Shown here one piece after another: positions 10,419 to 20,184 of a stretch of 64,000 nucleotides of DNA (position 1 is its first letter; each line of letters begins with the position of its first letter). The translations under genes and the position numbers were made by a program. Under the pieces are notes generated by a model that saw only the letters and a program-made list of their open reading frames with translations, was not told the origin of the DNA and did no database searches. Origin of the DNA: Sophora flavescens (Eukaryota; Streptophyta; Magnoliopsida; Fabales; Fabaceae); the NCBI GenBank assembly GCA_030762895.1, contig JAUPTC010000068.1:62001-126000 (forward strand), read 5' to 3'.

Positions 10419-10427
10419 ACTCTCATT

Positions 10428-10477
10428 ATTGTGGGTGTTACACTTGCTTCTCACATTAAAAGTGTAACTCCCACAAT
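10428..10477. other. Long hairpin in the unit 2 LTR
   Basis: The arms 10428-10445 (ATTGTGGGTGTTACACTT) and 10460-10477 (AAGTGTAACTCCCACAAT) pair at 17 of 18 positions across a 14-base loop. The hairpin recurs in unit 2 LTRs, for example at 13861-13910. It is damaged in LTR 9 (GTAGG near 41247) and LTR 10 (near 44605). It could be a U3 regulatory element or a fragile site. Only the pairing is seen; the role is unknown. Confidence 0.7.
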
Positions 10478-10689
10478 TTACAACTTTTATTCTCACCATA
10501 AAACACTCAAAATTCAAACTCCTAACAACTAGAAACATCCAAATTCGTGTAGAATATGCTAGGGACCCCACTTGCATGATTCTTCACTTATTTATTGAAA
10601 AATAATAAACTAAAATGACTTGGACCTTGAACCAAATCAGCCCCACTTCATGCTTCCTCCATTTGAATGAGCAAAGTTGTGCATTTGGG

Positions 10690-11899
10690 CTAATTTGACT
10701 TGAACTTGGGCTTATGTCCATTAAGAGAATCAACATTGGAGTTAAAGCTTCTTTGAACTATGCTCCAAATTGGGCTCACATCATCTTTGTTGAAATGTTG
10801 TAGACTTGCCCCTCCTTGGCTCATATCATACCCTCCTTCTTTAAGAAAATTCGTCCTCGAATTTATTACTTCAATCCCTACATCAAATGAAAAGACATAG
10901 ATGGCATATTGAAAGTAAGAAAATATCAAAGACTTTTTTTTTTATTCTCCTTACAAGCATGCAATAGCCCATATCTGCTAGAATGGACCCTTGATTTCCT
11001 TTTATTGGGAAACCTTTTATTCTTTTTATGTTCACACACCCAACCTCCGGGATCAAATGGAAATTGATAGAAATCATCAAATGTCGCAATTGGTTGTAAC
11101 AAATTTCCATCTTGTACTATCAACATTCCAACACATTCATAGCCAAGATAATGAATTATGAGCAAAAATTATATCTCTTATGAAATTCTAATTTCAAGTT
11201 TACATTTCTTGGCTTGAACAAGGTCATACAAGAAAATGTACTTTCTCTTTTAAAAGATTTCCAAGAAAGTTGAGCATCATGGACATTTTCTTCATTACAA
11301 ACAAGGTTTGGCCTTTCGTGAAATAAGACAATCCTTTCAAACACATTAGAACCATCATATAAAAGCTTCAAAGAATTTGGAAGAATGGGTAGAGTAAAAA
11401 GAGGAATAGTAGTTAACCCATCAATTATCATGACATGCAAACCCTTTGAGCTCATAACAAACCTCAAGATGCTAACTTTATTTTGTTCAAAAGAATATGT
11501 GAGCAAGTTAGCAAACAAACTTTCTTTATGAAATCCAACATGTTCCTCAAAATTTTTGTGATAAATCAAGTGATTATTAGAAAGCATAACAACACATTTA
11601 TCAAGGAATTCATTTAAATCTTGGTTTATAATTCTCAAATCAATCTTAGGAAGATGATACGAGTCATGCAATTCATCAAGCAAAATTTCATTCCCATCAA
11701 ATGTAGAAGAAAAACAAGACCCATGCAATTTACCAAATTTTGTGTTAAGATACCCATAATTTTGGGAAACCATGAAAGTTCCCAAACAATGGGGTACTTC
11801 CCTTGGGATTATCTCTTCCATTATGGTGGTTGTCTTGCAAACTTCCATTGGAGGAACATCTTTGATTTCCTTCAAAAGAGAATCAACACAAGTAGGCAA
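10690..11899 (-). pseudogene. Unit 2 copy 1: second reading frame (unrecognised), broken
   Basis: This corresponds to the 402-residue frame at 14123-15331. Here it is split into 11156-11899, 10926-11165 and 10690-10929. The first break comes from one missing A in the run near 11165 (five A instead of six), and the second from length changes near the T-run at 10934 and AAGC at 10967. The frame has no good ATG near its start, so it would have to be read as an extension of Gag. Confidence 0.65.
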
Positions 11900-12038
11900 A
11901 GAGTTAGGAAAAACATCAAAACAATCATTTTCTTTTTCCTCCTCACTTTTTGTTTTGCCCTCTTCTTTTTCTTTTCTCTCATTTTTTTCTTACTCTCATC
12001 TTTTTCATTCTCTTTTACTTCAATTTTACTCTCAATTC

Positions 12039-12686
12039 TTACTTCATTCCTTTCACTCTTTTTTTCACTCTTTTCCCATTCTCATTTACTTTCTTTTCTT
12101 CTCTCTCTTTTTGTTTTCTCTCTTGCTCTCCCAAATTTGGATAGACTTCCAAAGTTTTCTTTTCATGAGTACTTGCTAAAGACACCGTAGAGGTTGAGGT
12201 GTTGCCCTCTTTCTTTGACTTGTTGTGAAGAACTTCATGGTAATGGTTTGGAGCATGTCTTCTCCTCATGATTTTTTTCATTTCGGCCCAAGTCTCAATA
12301 GGCTTCACATGTCTTCTTTCTTTTTGCAATTCACTCCACCAAACATGTGCATAGTCTTTAAGTTGGAGAGATGCTACCTTCACTTTGTTTCTTTCATTGT
12401 ATGAGTTAGATTGAAATAATTGCTCCATCTTCATCTCCCATTTCAAATAGACTTGAGGATCATTCTTCCCATGAAATGTAGAGACTTTGACCTCGACCCC
12501 TTCAATTTCTCTATCAAGCCTCCTTTCTCTATCCTCACGATTTTGAAGGATGGTAAGATGTCTATCATACTTGGCTTGCATTTGCTCCATTTGCCTTTGA
12601 ATATTTTGAATTTGAGTGGCCATTGTAGCATGAAGAGATGAGTACTTTGGAGAGAATGGAGGATTATCTTCATGGACTGCCATCAT
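12039..12686 (-). CDS. Unit 2 copy 1: Gag, C-terminal frame altered
   Basis: Gag of the plant Ty3/gypsy type, starting at the ATG-ATG pair at 12686 (MMAVHEDNPPF). The Gag domain is complete (see the copy 3 entry for motifs). One T fewer near 12072 shifts the Lys/Glu-rich tail, so the protein ends at residue 215 with an altered basic end. Confidence 0.8.
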   Translation of the reverse strand: MMAVHEDNPPFSPKYSSLHATMATQIQNIQRQMEQMQAKYDRHLTILQNREDRERRLDREIEGVEVKVSTFHGKNDPQVYLKWEMKMEQLFQSNSYNERNKVKVASLQLKDYAHVWWSELQKERRHVKPIETWAEMKKIMRRRHAPNHYHEVLHNKSKKEGNTSTSTVSLASTHEKKTLEVYPNLGEQERKQKEREEKKVNENGKRVKKRVKGMK

Positions 12687-13056
12687 TTGAACACACAAGA
12701 TCAAAATATAACAAGAAATTATAAAATTCCTCACTACACTCCCTCACTTGTGCACTGAATGAATTTTCTCTCTAATGGCTTTTTCCACACAAAATGTATT
12801 TTTTTTTTCACTCTTGCCTTTTTCCTCTCAAATGTTCTCCTTGAGTTCTTAGAGGAATCAAGACAACAAACACAAAAATTCCAAAATCAAGCAACAAAAA
12901 TCACAAAAACTTAGCAAACAATGGAACAAGAAAAGAAAGGCTAGAAAGGAAAAGGTTTGGAATAAGGAAATAAAGGAAAGAAGGGAAATATTTTCTAGAA
13001 CACAAATTGCCCAAATAGAACTTTCTCCTCTCTTTTCTCCAAGACTTCAAGAACAA

Positions 13057-13075
13057 TTTTTTTTTTTATAATTTT

Positions 13076-13104
<29 letters not shown>
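13057..13104 (-). repeat. Paired A-homopolymer runs in the unit 2 leader (copy 1)
   Basis: Two long runs of A on the transcribed strand flank a short AT-rich spacer. The second is 28 bases (13077-13104). In most other copies the spacer contains CGCCCAGA, which is missing here. Run lengths vary between copies (for example near 16491-16538, 19924-19973, 23357-23404 and 33608-33660). They could be true microsatellite variation or long-read length errors. Confidence 0.75.
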
Positions 13105-13107
<3 letters not shown>

Positions 13108-13315
13108 TTTGAAGAGAAGAATCAAACTTGTACACTTGTGTATGATCAAACAATAGCCACGAATTTTTTTCCCTTCAAAACTGAATCAAAGTAGTAATTT
13201 TTTTTTGTTGGTTTTTCTTTTAGAAAGAAAAGAACAAAATGGTGTAGAAGAAGAACAAAGAAGAAAACGAAAATCACAACACAATTTCAATCAAAGCCTG
13301 AGCTTTGATACCAAA

Positions 13316-14261
13316 TGATGACAACCAACTTGTGGTTGCCTTGAAATGATCTTTTTTGATTGAAATTCGTTTAGTGTTGTGCCACTTTGGTTCAAGAGCA
13401 AAGACCAAATCAATTTCAGATTTAAGTAACAAAACAAAAGTTGAAGAAGAAAGAGGAAAGTGGAAGAGATAGAGATGATGAAGGCGCCACAAACAATGGA
13501 AATTGTTTGATAAGCCAAGTGATGTTCGCCACAAGAATTTGGAGATTCTTGATAAGAACTCAATCTTGGTTCAACCAAGAACTTAGGAGAAACACTTCTC
13601 ACTAATTTGGATAAATTCCAACAACATCAAACTTGTCATTTCATATGAATTTTCGTTTTACATATAGTATGGCAGCCAAACTCTTGGCATCCAAAGATAA
13701 AATGAAACCTCCACTTGAATAGCCTAATTATGATGCTAATAATTCACTTAAGACTAATTCTAATTCAGCCACCAAATGAAAAAAACGAAATTCCAACTTA
13801 AATCCCACTTGAATAGCTACCAAAAACCATCAAGGCAGCCACCAAGCCATAACTCTCATTATTGTGGGTGTTACACTTGCTTCTCACATTAAAAGTGTAA
13901 CTCCCACAATTTACAACTTTTATTCTCACCATAAAACACTCAAAATTCAAACTCCTAACAACTAGAAACATCCAAATTCGTGTAGAATATGCTAGGGACC
14001 CCACTTGCATGATTCTTCACTTATTTATTGAAAAATAATAAACTAAAATGACTTGGACCTTGAACCAAATCAGCCCCACTTCATGCTTCCTCCATTTGAA
14101 TGAGCAAAGTTGTGCATTTGGGCTAATTTGACTTGAACTTGGGCTTATGTCCATTAAGAGAATCAACATTGGAGTTAAAGCTTCTTTGAACTATGCTCCA
14201 AATTGGGCTCACATCATCTTTGTTGAAATGTTGTAGACTTGCCCCTCCTTGGCTCATATCA
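13316..14261 (-). repeat. Unit 2 LTR 1 (reference copy)
   Basis: 946 bp. On the - strand it starts TGATATGAG at 14261 after a polypurine tract, and ends GTCATCA at 13316, two bases before the primer binding site. A TATA-like CTATATGTA lies at 13659-13667. The long hairpin is at 13861-13910. The 3' part (13316 to about 13670) is homologous to the unit 1 LTR 3' part. Short frames inside it have no recognisable product. Confidence 0.9.
13659..13667 (-). promoter_or_regulatory. TATA-like box in the unit 2 LTR
   Basis: CTATATGTA on the - strand, about 350 bp before the LTR 3' end, at the point where unit 1 and unit 2 LTRs become alike. It is preserved in the nearly identical copies. It is the likely core promoter, inferred from position only. 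Confidence 0.45.
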
Positions 14262-15331
14262 TACCCTCCTTCTTTAAGAAAATTCGTCCTCGAATTTATT
14301 ACTTCAATCCCTACATCAAATGAAAAGACATAGATGGCATATTGAAAGTAAGAAAATATCAAAGACTTTTTTTTTATTCTCCTTACAGCATGCAATAGCC
14401 CATATCTGCTAGAATGGACCCTTGATTTCCTTTTATTGGGAAACCTTTTATTCTTTTTATGTTCACACACCCAACCTCCGGGATCAAATGGAAATTGATA
14501 GAAATCATCAAATGTCGCAATTGGGTGTAACAAATTTCCATCTTGTACTATCAACATTCCAACACATTCATAGCCAAGATAATGAATTATGAGCAAAAAA
14601 TTATATCTCTTATGAAATTCTAATTTCAAGTTTACATTTCTTGGCTTGAACAAGGTCATACAAGAAAATGTACTTTCTCTTTTAAAAGATTTCCAAGAAA
14701 GTTGAGCATCATGGACATTTTCTTCATTACAAACAAGGTTTGGCCTTTCGTGAAATAAGACAATCCTTTCAAACACATTAGAACCATCATATAAAAGCTT
14801 CAAAGAATTTGGAAGAATGGGTAGAGTAAAAAGAGGAATAGTAGTTAACCCATCAATTATCATGACATGCAAACCCTTTGAGCTCATAACAAACCTCAAG
14901 ATGCTAACTTTATTTTGTTCAAAAGAATATGTGAGCAAGTTAGCAAACAAACTTTCTTTATGAAATCCAACATGTTCCTCAAAATTTTTGTGATAAATCA
15001 AGTGATTATTAGAAAGCATAACAACACATTTATCAAGGAATTCATTTAAATCTTGGTTTATAATTCTCAAATCAATCTTAGGAAGATGATACGAGTCATG
15101 CAATTCATCAAGCAAAATTTCATTCCCATCAAATGTAGAAGAAAAACAAGACCCATGCAATTTACCAAATTTTGTGTTAAGATACCCATAATTTTGGGAA
15201 ACCATGAAAGTTCCCAAACAATGGGGTACTTCCCTTGGGATTATCTCTTCCATTATGGTGGTTGTCTTGCAAACTTCCATTGGAGGAACATCTTTGATTT
15301 CCTTCAAAAGAGAATCAACACAAGTAGGCAA
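14123..15331 (-). CDS. Unit 2 copy 2: second reading frame, longest open version (402 codons), function unknown
   Basis: I do not recognise the main part of this product. Its first 45 residues are a relic of the Ty3/gypsy pre-RT linker (LLKEIKD...PREVPHCLG), and its end (INSRTNFLKEGGYDM) is the usual polyprotein tail running through the polypurine tract into the LTR. Between them lie about 290 residues with no RT, RNase H, integrase or envelope signature that I can see, containing for example GNEILLDELHDSYHLPKIDL and GLHVMIIDGLTTIPLFTLP. The frame begins at a TTG, so independent translation is unlikely. It lies in the -1 frame relative to Gag and is open back to an A7 run. It may be captured sequence or a strongly altered remnant of Pol. 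Confidence 0.6.
   Translation of the reverse strand: MPTCVDSLLKEIKDVPPMEVCKTTTIMEEIIPREVPHCLGTFMVSQNYGYLNTKFGKLHGSCFSSTFDGNEILLDELHDSYHLPKIDLRIINQDLNEFLDKCVVMLSNNHLIYHKNFEEHVGFHKESLFANLLTYSFEQNKVSILRFVMSSKGLHVMIIDGLTTIPLFTLPILPNSLKLLYDGSNVFERIVLFHERPNLVCNEENVHDAQLSWKSFKRESTFSCMTLFKPRNVNLKLEFHKRYNFLLIIHYLGYECVGMLIVQDGNLLHPIATFDDFYQFPFDPGGWVCEHKKNKRFPNKRKSRVHSSRYGLLHAVRRIKKKSLIFSYFQYAIYVFSFDVGIEVINSRTNFLKEGGYDMSQGGASLQHFNKDDVSPIWSIVQRSFNSNVDSLNGHKPKFKSN
14262..14275 (-). promoter_or_regulatory. Polypurine tract of unit 2
   Basis: On the - strand TAAAGAAGGAGGGTA ends directly at the LTR start TGATATGAG. It should prime plus-strand synthesis. It is present before nearly every unit 2 LTR, with small losses in copies 10, 12 and 13. 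Confidence 0.78.
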
Positions 15332-15518
15332 AGAGTTAGGAAAAACATCAAAACAATCATTTTCTTTTTCCTCCTCACTTTTTGTTTTGCCCTCTTCTTT
15401 TTCTTTTCTCTCATTTTTTTCTTACTCTCATCTTTTTCATTCTCTTTTACTTCAATTTTACTCTCAATTCTTACTTCATTCCTTTCACTCTTTTTTTCAC
15501 TCTTTTTCCCATTCTCAT

Positions 15519-16118
15519 TTACTTTCTTTTCTTCTCTCTCTTTTGTTTTCTCTCTTGCTCTCCCAAATTTGGATAGACTTCCAAAGTTTTCTTTTCATGA
15601 GTACTTGCTAAAGACACCGTAGAGGTTGAGGTGTTGCCCTCTTTCTTTGACTTGTTGTGAAGAACTTCATGGTAATGGTTTGGAGCATGTCTTCTCCTCA
15701 TGATTTTTTTCATTTCGGCCCAAGTCTCAATAGGCTTCACATGTCTTCTTTCTTTTTGCAATTCACTCCACCAAACATGTGCATAGTCTTTAAGTTGGAG
15801 AGATGCTACCTTCACTTTGTTTCTTTCATTGTATGAGTTAGATTGAAATAATTGCTCCATCTTCATCTCCCATTTCAAATAGACTTGAGGATCATTCTTC
15901 CCATGAAATGTAGAGACTTTGACCTCGACCCCTTCAATTTCTCTATCAAGCCTCCTTTCTCTATCCTCACGATTTTGAAGGATGGTAAGATGTCTATCAT
16001 ACTTGGCTTGCATTTGCTCCATTTGCCTTTGAATATTTTGAATTTGAGTGGCCATTGTAGCATGAAGAGATGAGTACTTTGGAGAGAATGGAGGATTATC
16101 TTCATGGACTGCCATCAT
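15519..16118 (-). CDS. Unit 2 copy 2: Gag (199 aa, tail frameshifted)
   Basis: Complete Gag domain from the ATG at 16118. One T fewer near 15542 ends the protein early in the Lys/Glu-rich part (KQKREKKRK). The same change occurs in copies 8 and 9. Confidence 0.8.
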   Translation of the reverse strand: MMAVHEDNPPFSPKYSSLHATMATQIQNIQRQMEQMQAKYDRHLTILQNREDRERRLDREIEGVEVKVSTFHGKNDPQVYLKWEMKMEQLFQSNSYNERNKVKVASLQLKDYAHVWWSELQKERRHVKPIETWAEMKKIMRRRHAPNHYHEVLHNKSKKEGNTSTSTVSLASTHEKKTLEVYPNLGEQERKQKREKKRK

Positions 16119-16733
16119 TTGAACACACAAGATCAAAATATAACAAGAAATTATAAAATTCCTCACTACACTCCCTCACTTGTGCACTGAATGAATTTTC
16201 TCTCTAATGGCTTTTTCCACACAAAATGTATTTTTTTTTTCACTCTTGCCTTTTTCCTCTCAAATGTTCTCCTTGAGTTCTTAGAGGAATCAAGACAACA
16301 AACACAAAAATTCCAAAATCAAGCAACAAAAATCACAAAAACTTAGCAAACAATGGAACAAGAAAAGAAAGGCTAGAAAGGAAAAGGTTTGGAATAAGGA
16401 AATAAAGGAAAGAAGGGAAATATTTTCTAGAACACAAATTGCCCAAATAGAACTTTCTCCTCTCTTTTCTCCAAGACTTCAAGAACAATTTTTTTTTTTT
16501 ATAATTTTCGCCCAGATTTTTTTTTTTTTTTTTTTTTTAACTTTGAAGAGAAGAATCAAACTTGTACACTTGTGTATGATCAAACAATAGCCACGAATTT
16601 TTTTCCCTTCAAAACTGAATCAAAGTAGTAATTTTTTTTTGTTGGTTTTTCTTTTAGAAAGAAAAGAACAAAATGGTGTAGAAGAAGAACAAAGAAGAAA
16701 ACGAAAATCACAACACAATTTCAATCAAAGCCT
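16119..16733 (-). other. Unit 2 leader between primer binding site and Gag (copy 2)
   Basis: About 615 bp without a credible gene. It is rich in A on the transcribed strand and includes two long homopolymer runs (16491-16501 and 16519-16538). It probably corresponds to the 5' untranslated leader and may hold dimerisation or packaging signals, none of which I can identify. Equivalents lie between each Gag start and the next LTR: 12687-13300, 19555-20170, 22988-23600, 26419-27008, 29828-30418, 33237-33857, 36674-37285 and 40097-40682. In the diverged copies they lie at 43470-44044, 46791-47375, 50152-50768, 53601-54215 and 57003-57614. Confidence 0.65.
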
Positions 16734-16747
16734 GAGCTTTGATACCA
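16734..16747 (-). promoter_or_regulatory. Primer binding site, unit 2 (initiator Met-tRNA type)
   Basis: On the - strand TGGTATCAAAGCTC follows the LTR end GTCATCA by two bases. It matches the plant initiator Met-tRNA site TGGTATCAGAGC with one G-to-A change. It is preserved in copies 1-8. It is damaged in copies 9, 11, 12 and 14 by small indels (for example TTTGTATC in copy 9). Confidence 0.78.
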
Positions 16748-16749
16748 AA

Positions 16750-17695
16750 TGATGACAACCAACTTGTGGTTGCCTTGAAATGATCTTTTTTGATTGAAAT
16801 TCGTTTAGTGTTGTGCCACTTTGGTTCAAGAGCAAAGACCAAATCAATTTCAGATTTAAGTAACAAAACAAAAGTTGAAGAAGAAAGAGGAAAGTGGAAG
16901 AGATAGAGATGATGAAGGCGCCACAAACAATGGAAATTGTTTGATAAGCCAAGTGATGTTCGCCACAAGAATTTGGAGATTCTTGATAAGAACTCAATCT
17001 TGGTTCAACCAAGAACTTAGGAGAAACACTTCTCACTAATTTGGATAAATTCCAACAACATCAAACTTGTCATTTCATATGAATTTTCGTTTTACATATA
17101 GTATGGCAGCCAAACTCTTGGCATCCAAAGATAAAATGAAACCTCCACTTGAATAGCCTAATTATGATGCTAATAATTCACTTAAGACTAATTCTAATTC
17201 AGCCACCAAATGAAAAAAACGAAATTCCAACTTAAATCCCACTTGAATAGCTACCAAAAACCATCAAGGCAGCCACCAAGCCATAACTCTCATTATTGTG
17301 GGTGTTACACTTGCTTCTCACATTAAAAGTGTAACTCCCACAATTTACAACTTTTATTCTCACCATAAAACACTCAAAATTCAAACTCCTAACAACTAGA
17401 AACATCCAAATTCGTGTAGAATATGCTAGGGACCCCACTTGCATGATTCTTCACTTATTTATTGAAAAATAATAAACTAAAATGACTTGGACCTTGAACC
17501 AAATCAGCCCCACTTCATGCTTCCTCCATTTGAATGAGCAAAGTTGTGCATTTGGGCTAATTTGACTTGAACTTGGGCTTATGTCCATTAAGAGAATCAA
17601 CATTGGAGTTAAAGCTTCTTTGAACTATGCTCCAAATTGGGCTCACATCATCTTTGTTGAAATGTTGTAGACTTGCCCCTCCTTGGCTCATATCA
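16750..17695 (-). repeat. Unit 2 LTR 2
   Basis: 946 bp, nearly identical to LTR 1, with intact TGAT...ATCA ends, hairpin and TATA-like box. Confidence 0.9.
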
Positions 17696-18766
17696 TACCC
17701 TCCTTCTTTAAGAAAATTCGTCCTCGAATTTATTACTTCAATCCCTACATCAAATGAAAAGACATAGATGGCATATTGAAAGTAAGAAAATATCAAAGAC
17801 TTTTTTTTTTATTCTCCTTACAGCATGCAATAGCCCATATCTGCTAGAATGGACCCTTGATTTCCTTTTATTGGGAAACCTTTTATTCTTTTTATGTTCA
17901 CACACCCAACCTCCGGGATCAAATGGAAATTGATAGAAATCATCAAATGTCGCAATTGGGTGTAACAAATTTCCATCTTGTACTATCAACATTCCAACAC
18001 ATTCATAGCCAAGATAATGAATTATGAGCAAAAAATTATATCTCTTATGAAATTCTAATTTCAAGTTTACATTTCTTGGCTTGAACAAGGTCATACAAGA
18101 AAATGTACTTTCTCTTTTAAAAGATTTCCAAGAAAGTTGAGCATCATGGACATTTTCTTCATTACAAACAAGGTTTGGCCTTTCGTGAAATAAGACAATC
18201 CTTTCAAACACATTAGAACCATCATATAAAAGCTTCAAAGAATTTGGAAGAATGGGTAGAGTAAAAAGAGGAATAGTAGTTAACCCATCAATTATCATGA
18301 CATGCAAACCCTTTGAGCTCATAACAAACCTCAAGATGCTAACTTTATTTTGTTCAAAAGAATATGTGAGCAAGTTAGCAAACAAACTTTCTTTATGAAA
18401 TCCAACATGTTCCTCAAAATTTTTGTGATAAATCAAGTGATTATTAGAAAGCATAACAACACATTTATCAAGGAATTCATTTAAATCTTGGTTTATAATT
18501 CTCAAATCAATCTTAGGAAGATGATACGAGTCATGCAATTCATCAAGCAAAATTTCATTCCCATCAAATGTAGAAGAAAAACAAGACCCATGCAATTTAC
18601 CAAATTTTGTGTTAAGATACCCATAATTTTGGGAAACCATGAAAGTTCCCAAACAATGGGGTACTTCCCTTGGGATTATCTCTTCCATTATGGTGGTTGT
18701 CTTGCAAACTTCCATTGGAGGAACATCTTTGATTTCCTTCAAAAGAGAATCAACACAAGTAGGCAA
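17557..18766 (-). pseudogene. Unit 2 copy 3: second reading frame, one break
   Basis: 338 codons are open (17750-18766) from the linker relic to the sequence before the tail. The frame is then lost at the T10 run near 17805, one base longer than in copy 2. The tail continues at 17557-17796. Apart from this run it equals the 402-codon version. Confidence 0.65.
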
Positions 18767-19554
18767 AGAGTTAGGAAAAACATCAAAACAATCATTTTCT
18801 TTTTCCTCCTCACTTTTTGTTTTGCCCTCTTCTTTTTCTTTTCTCTCATTTTTTTCTTACTCTCATCTTTTTCATTCTCTTTTACTTCAATTTTACTCTC
18901 AATTCTTACTTCATTCCTTTCACTCTTTTTTTCACTCTTTTTCCCATTCTCATTTACTTTCTTTTCTTCTCTCTCTTTTTGTTTTCTCTCTTGCTCTCCC
19001 AAATTTGGATAGACTTCCAAAGTTTTCTTTTCATGAGTACTTGCTAAAGACACCGTAGAGGTTGAGGTGTTGCCCTCTTTCTTTGACTTGTTGTGAAGAA
19101 CTTCATGGTAATGGTTTGGAGCATGTCTTCTCCTCATGATTTTTTTCATTTCGGCCCAAGTCTCAATAGGCTTCACATGTCTTCTTTCTTTTTGCAATTC
19201 ACTCCACCAAACATGTGCATAGTCTTTAAGTTGGAGAGATGCTACCTTCACTTTGTTTCTTTCATTGTATGAGTTAGATTGAAATAATTGCTCCATCTTC
19301 ATCTCCCATTTCAAATAGACTTGAGGATCATTCTTCCCATGAAATGTAGAGACTTTGACCTCGACCCCTTCAATTTCTCTATCAAGCCTCCTTTCTCTAT
19401 CCTCACGATTTTGAAGGATGGTAAGATGTCTATCATACTTGGCTTGCATTTGCTCCATTTGCCTTTGAATATTTTGAATTTGAGTGGCCATTGTAGCATG
19501 AAGAGATGAGTACTTTGGAGAGAATGGAGGATTATCTTCATGGACTGCCATCAT
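18739..19554 (-). CDS. Unit 2 copy 3: Gag with full Lys/Glu-rich tail (271 aa, reference)
   Basis: This is the capsid-type protein of a plant Ty3/gypsy element, which would assemble virus-like particles and package RNA. From the ATG at 19554 the order is: a coiled-coil-like stretch at 22-60 (QIQNIQRQMEQMQ, then RER/DRE repeats); the Retrotrans_gag domain at 64-156 with STFHGKNDPQVYLKWE (69-84), DYAHVWWSEL (111-120) and IETWAEMKKIMRRRHAPNHY (130-149); then a Lys/Glu-rich region to about 260. The usual C-terminal helices (region after the HYHEVL motif) and the CCHC zinc knuckle are missing, so it is a shortened Gag. The last residues (MIVLMFF...) are a chance frame end. An upstream in-frame GTG at 19602 is less likely as the start. 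The tail overlaps the second frame, which lies at -1. Confidence 0.85.
   Translation of the reverse strand: MMAVHEDNPPFSPKYSSLHATMATQIQNIQRQMEQMQAKYDRHLTILQNREDRERRLDREIEGVEVKVSTFHGKNDPQVYLKWEMKMEQLFQSNSYNERNKVKVASLQLKDYAHVWWSELQKERRHVKPIETWAEMKKIMRRRHAPNHYHEVLHNKSKKEGNTSTSTVSLASTHEKKTLEVYPNLGEQERKQKEREEKKVNENGKKSEKKSERNEVRIESKIEVKENEKDESKKKMREKKKKRAKQKVRRKKKMIVLMFFLTLCLLVLILF
18849..18855 (-). other. A7 run at the start of the Gag / second-frame overlap (copy 3)
   Basis: On the - strand AAG-AAA-AAA-ATG contains seven A. A -1 slip here leaves the Gag frame and enters a frame that is open through FDVFPNSLPTC into the second product. The run has eight A in copy 8, while copy 9 has lost a nearby dinucleotide and its frames are fused. 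It could be a -1 frameshift site, or simply an ancestral fusion broken by homopolymer change. Confidence 0.35.
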
Positions 19555-20184
19555 TTGAACACACAAGATCAAAATATAACAAGAAATTATAAAATTCCTC
19601 ACTACACTCCCTCACTTGTGCACTGAATGAATTTTCTCTCTAATGGCTTTTTCCACACAAAATGTATTTTTTTTTCACTCTTGCCTTTTTCCTCTCAAAT
19701 GTTCTCCTTGAGTTCTTAGAGGAATCAAGACAACAAACACAAAAATTCCAAAATCAAGCAACAAAAATCACAAAAACTTAGCAAACAATGGAACAAGAAA
19801 AGAAAGGCTAGAAAGGAAAAGGTTTGGAATAAGGAAATAAAGGAAAGAAGGGAAATATTTTCTAGAACACAAATTGCCCAAATAGAACTTTCTCCTCTCT
19901 TTTCTCCAAGACTTCAAGAACAATTTTTTTTTTTTATAATTTTCGCCCAGATTTTTTTTTTTTTTTTTTTTTTAACTTTGAAGAGAAGAATCAAACTTGT
20001 ACACTTGTGTATGATCAAACAATAGCCACGAATTTTTTTCCCTTCAAAACTGAATCAAAGTAGTAATTTTTTTTTGTTGGTTTTTCTTTTAGAAAGAAAA
20101 GAACAAAATGGTGTAGAAGAAGAACAAAGAAGAAAACGAAAATCACAACACAATTTCAATCAAAGCCTGAGCTTTGATACCAAA

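Larger units (their letters stand above)
10416..10828 (-). repeat. Unit 2 LTR 0, truncated (5' part only)
   Basis: Only the first 413 bp of the LTR (reading on the - strand from TGATATGAG at 10828) remain. The 3' half with the TATA-like box and the conserved U5-like part is missing. The cut is about ten bases beyond the long hairpin at 10428-10477. Confidence 0.85.

Noticed and set aside
11621..12190. Plus-strand open frames of about 135-190 codons rich in Phe, Ser and Leu, repeated in each unit 2 copy
   Set aside because: They are the antisense of the Lys/Glu-rich stretch and the linker relic; the purine-rich coding strand gives long stop-free, membrane-like frames on the other strand by composition alone.
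12687..12734. Upstream GTG start adding 16 residues to Gag
   Set aside because: GTG is a poor start in plants; the ATG-ATG pair at 12681-12686 is in frame and directly precedes the conserved Gag sequence.
14123..15331. Envelope-like gene in unit 2
   Set aside because: Position between Pol remnants and the 3' LTR suggests it, but I see no signal peptide, convincing transmembrane anchor or coiled coil, and the frame includes linker and tail relics of Pol.
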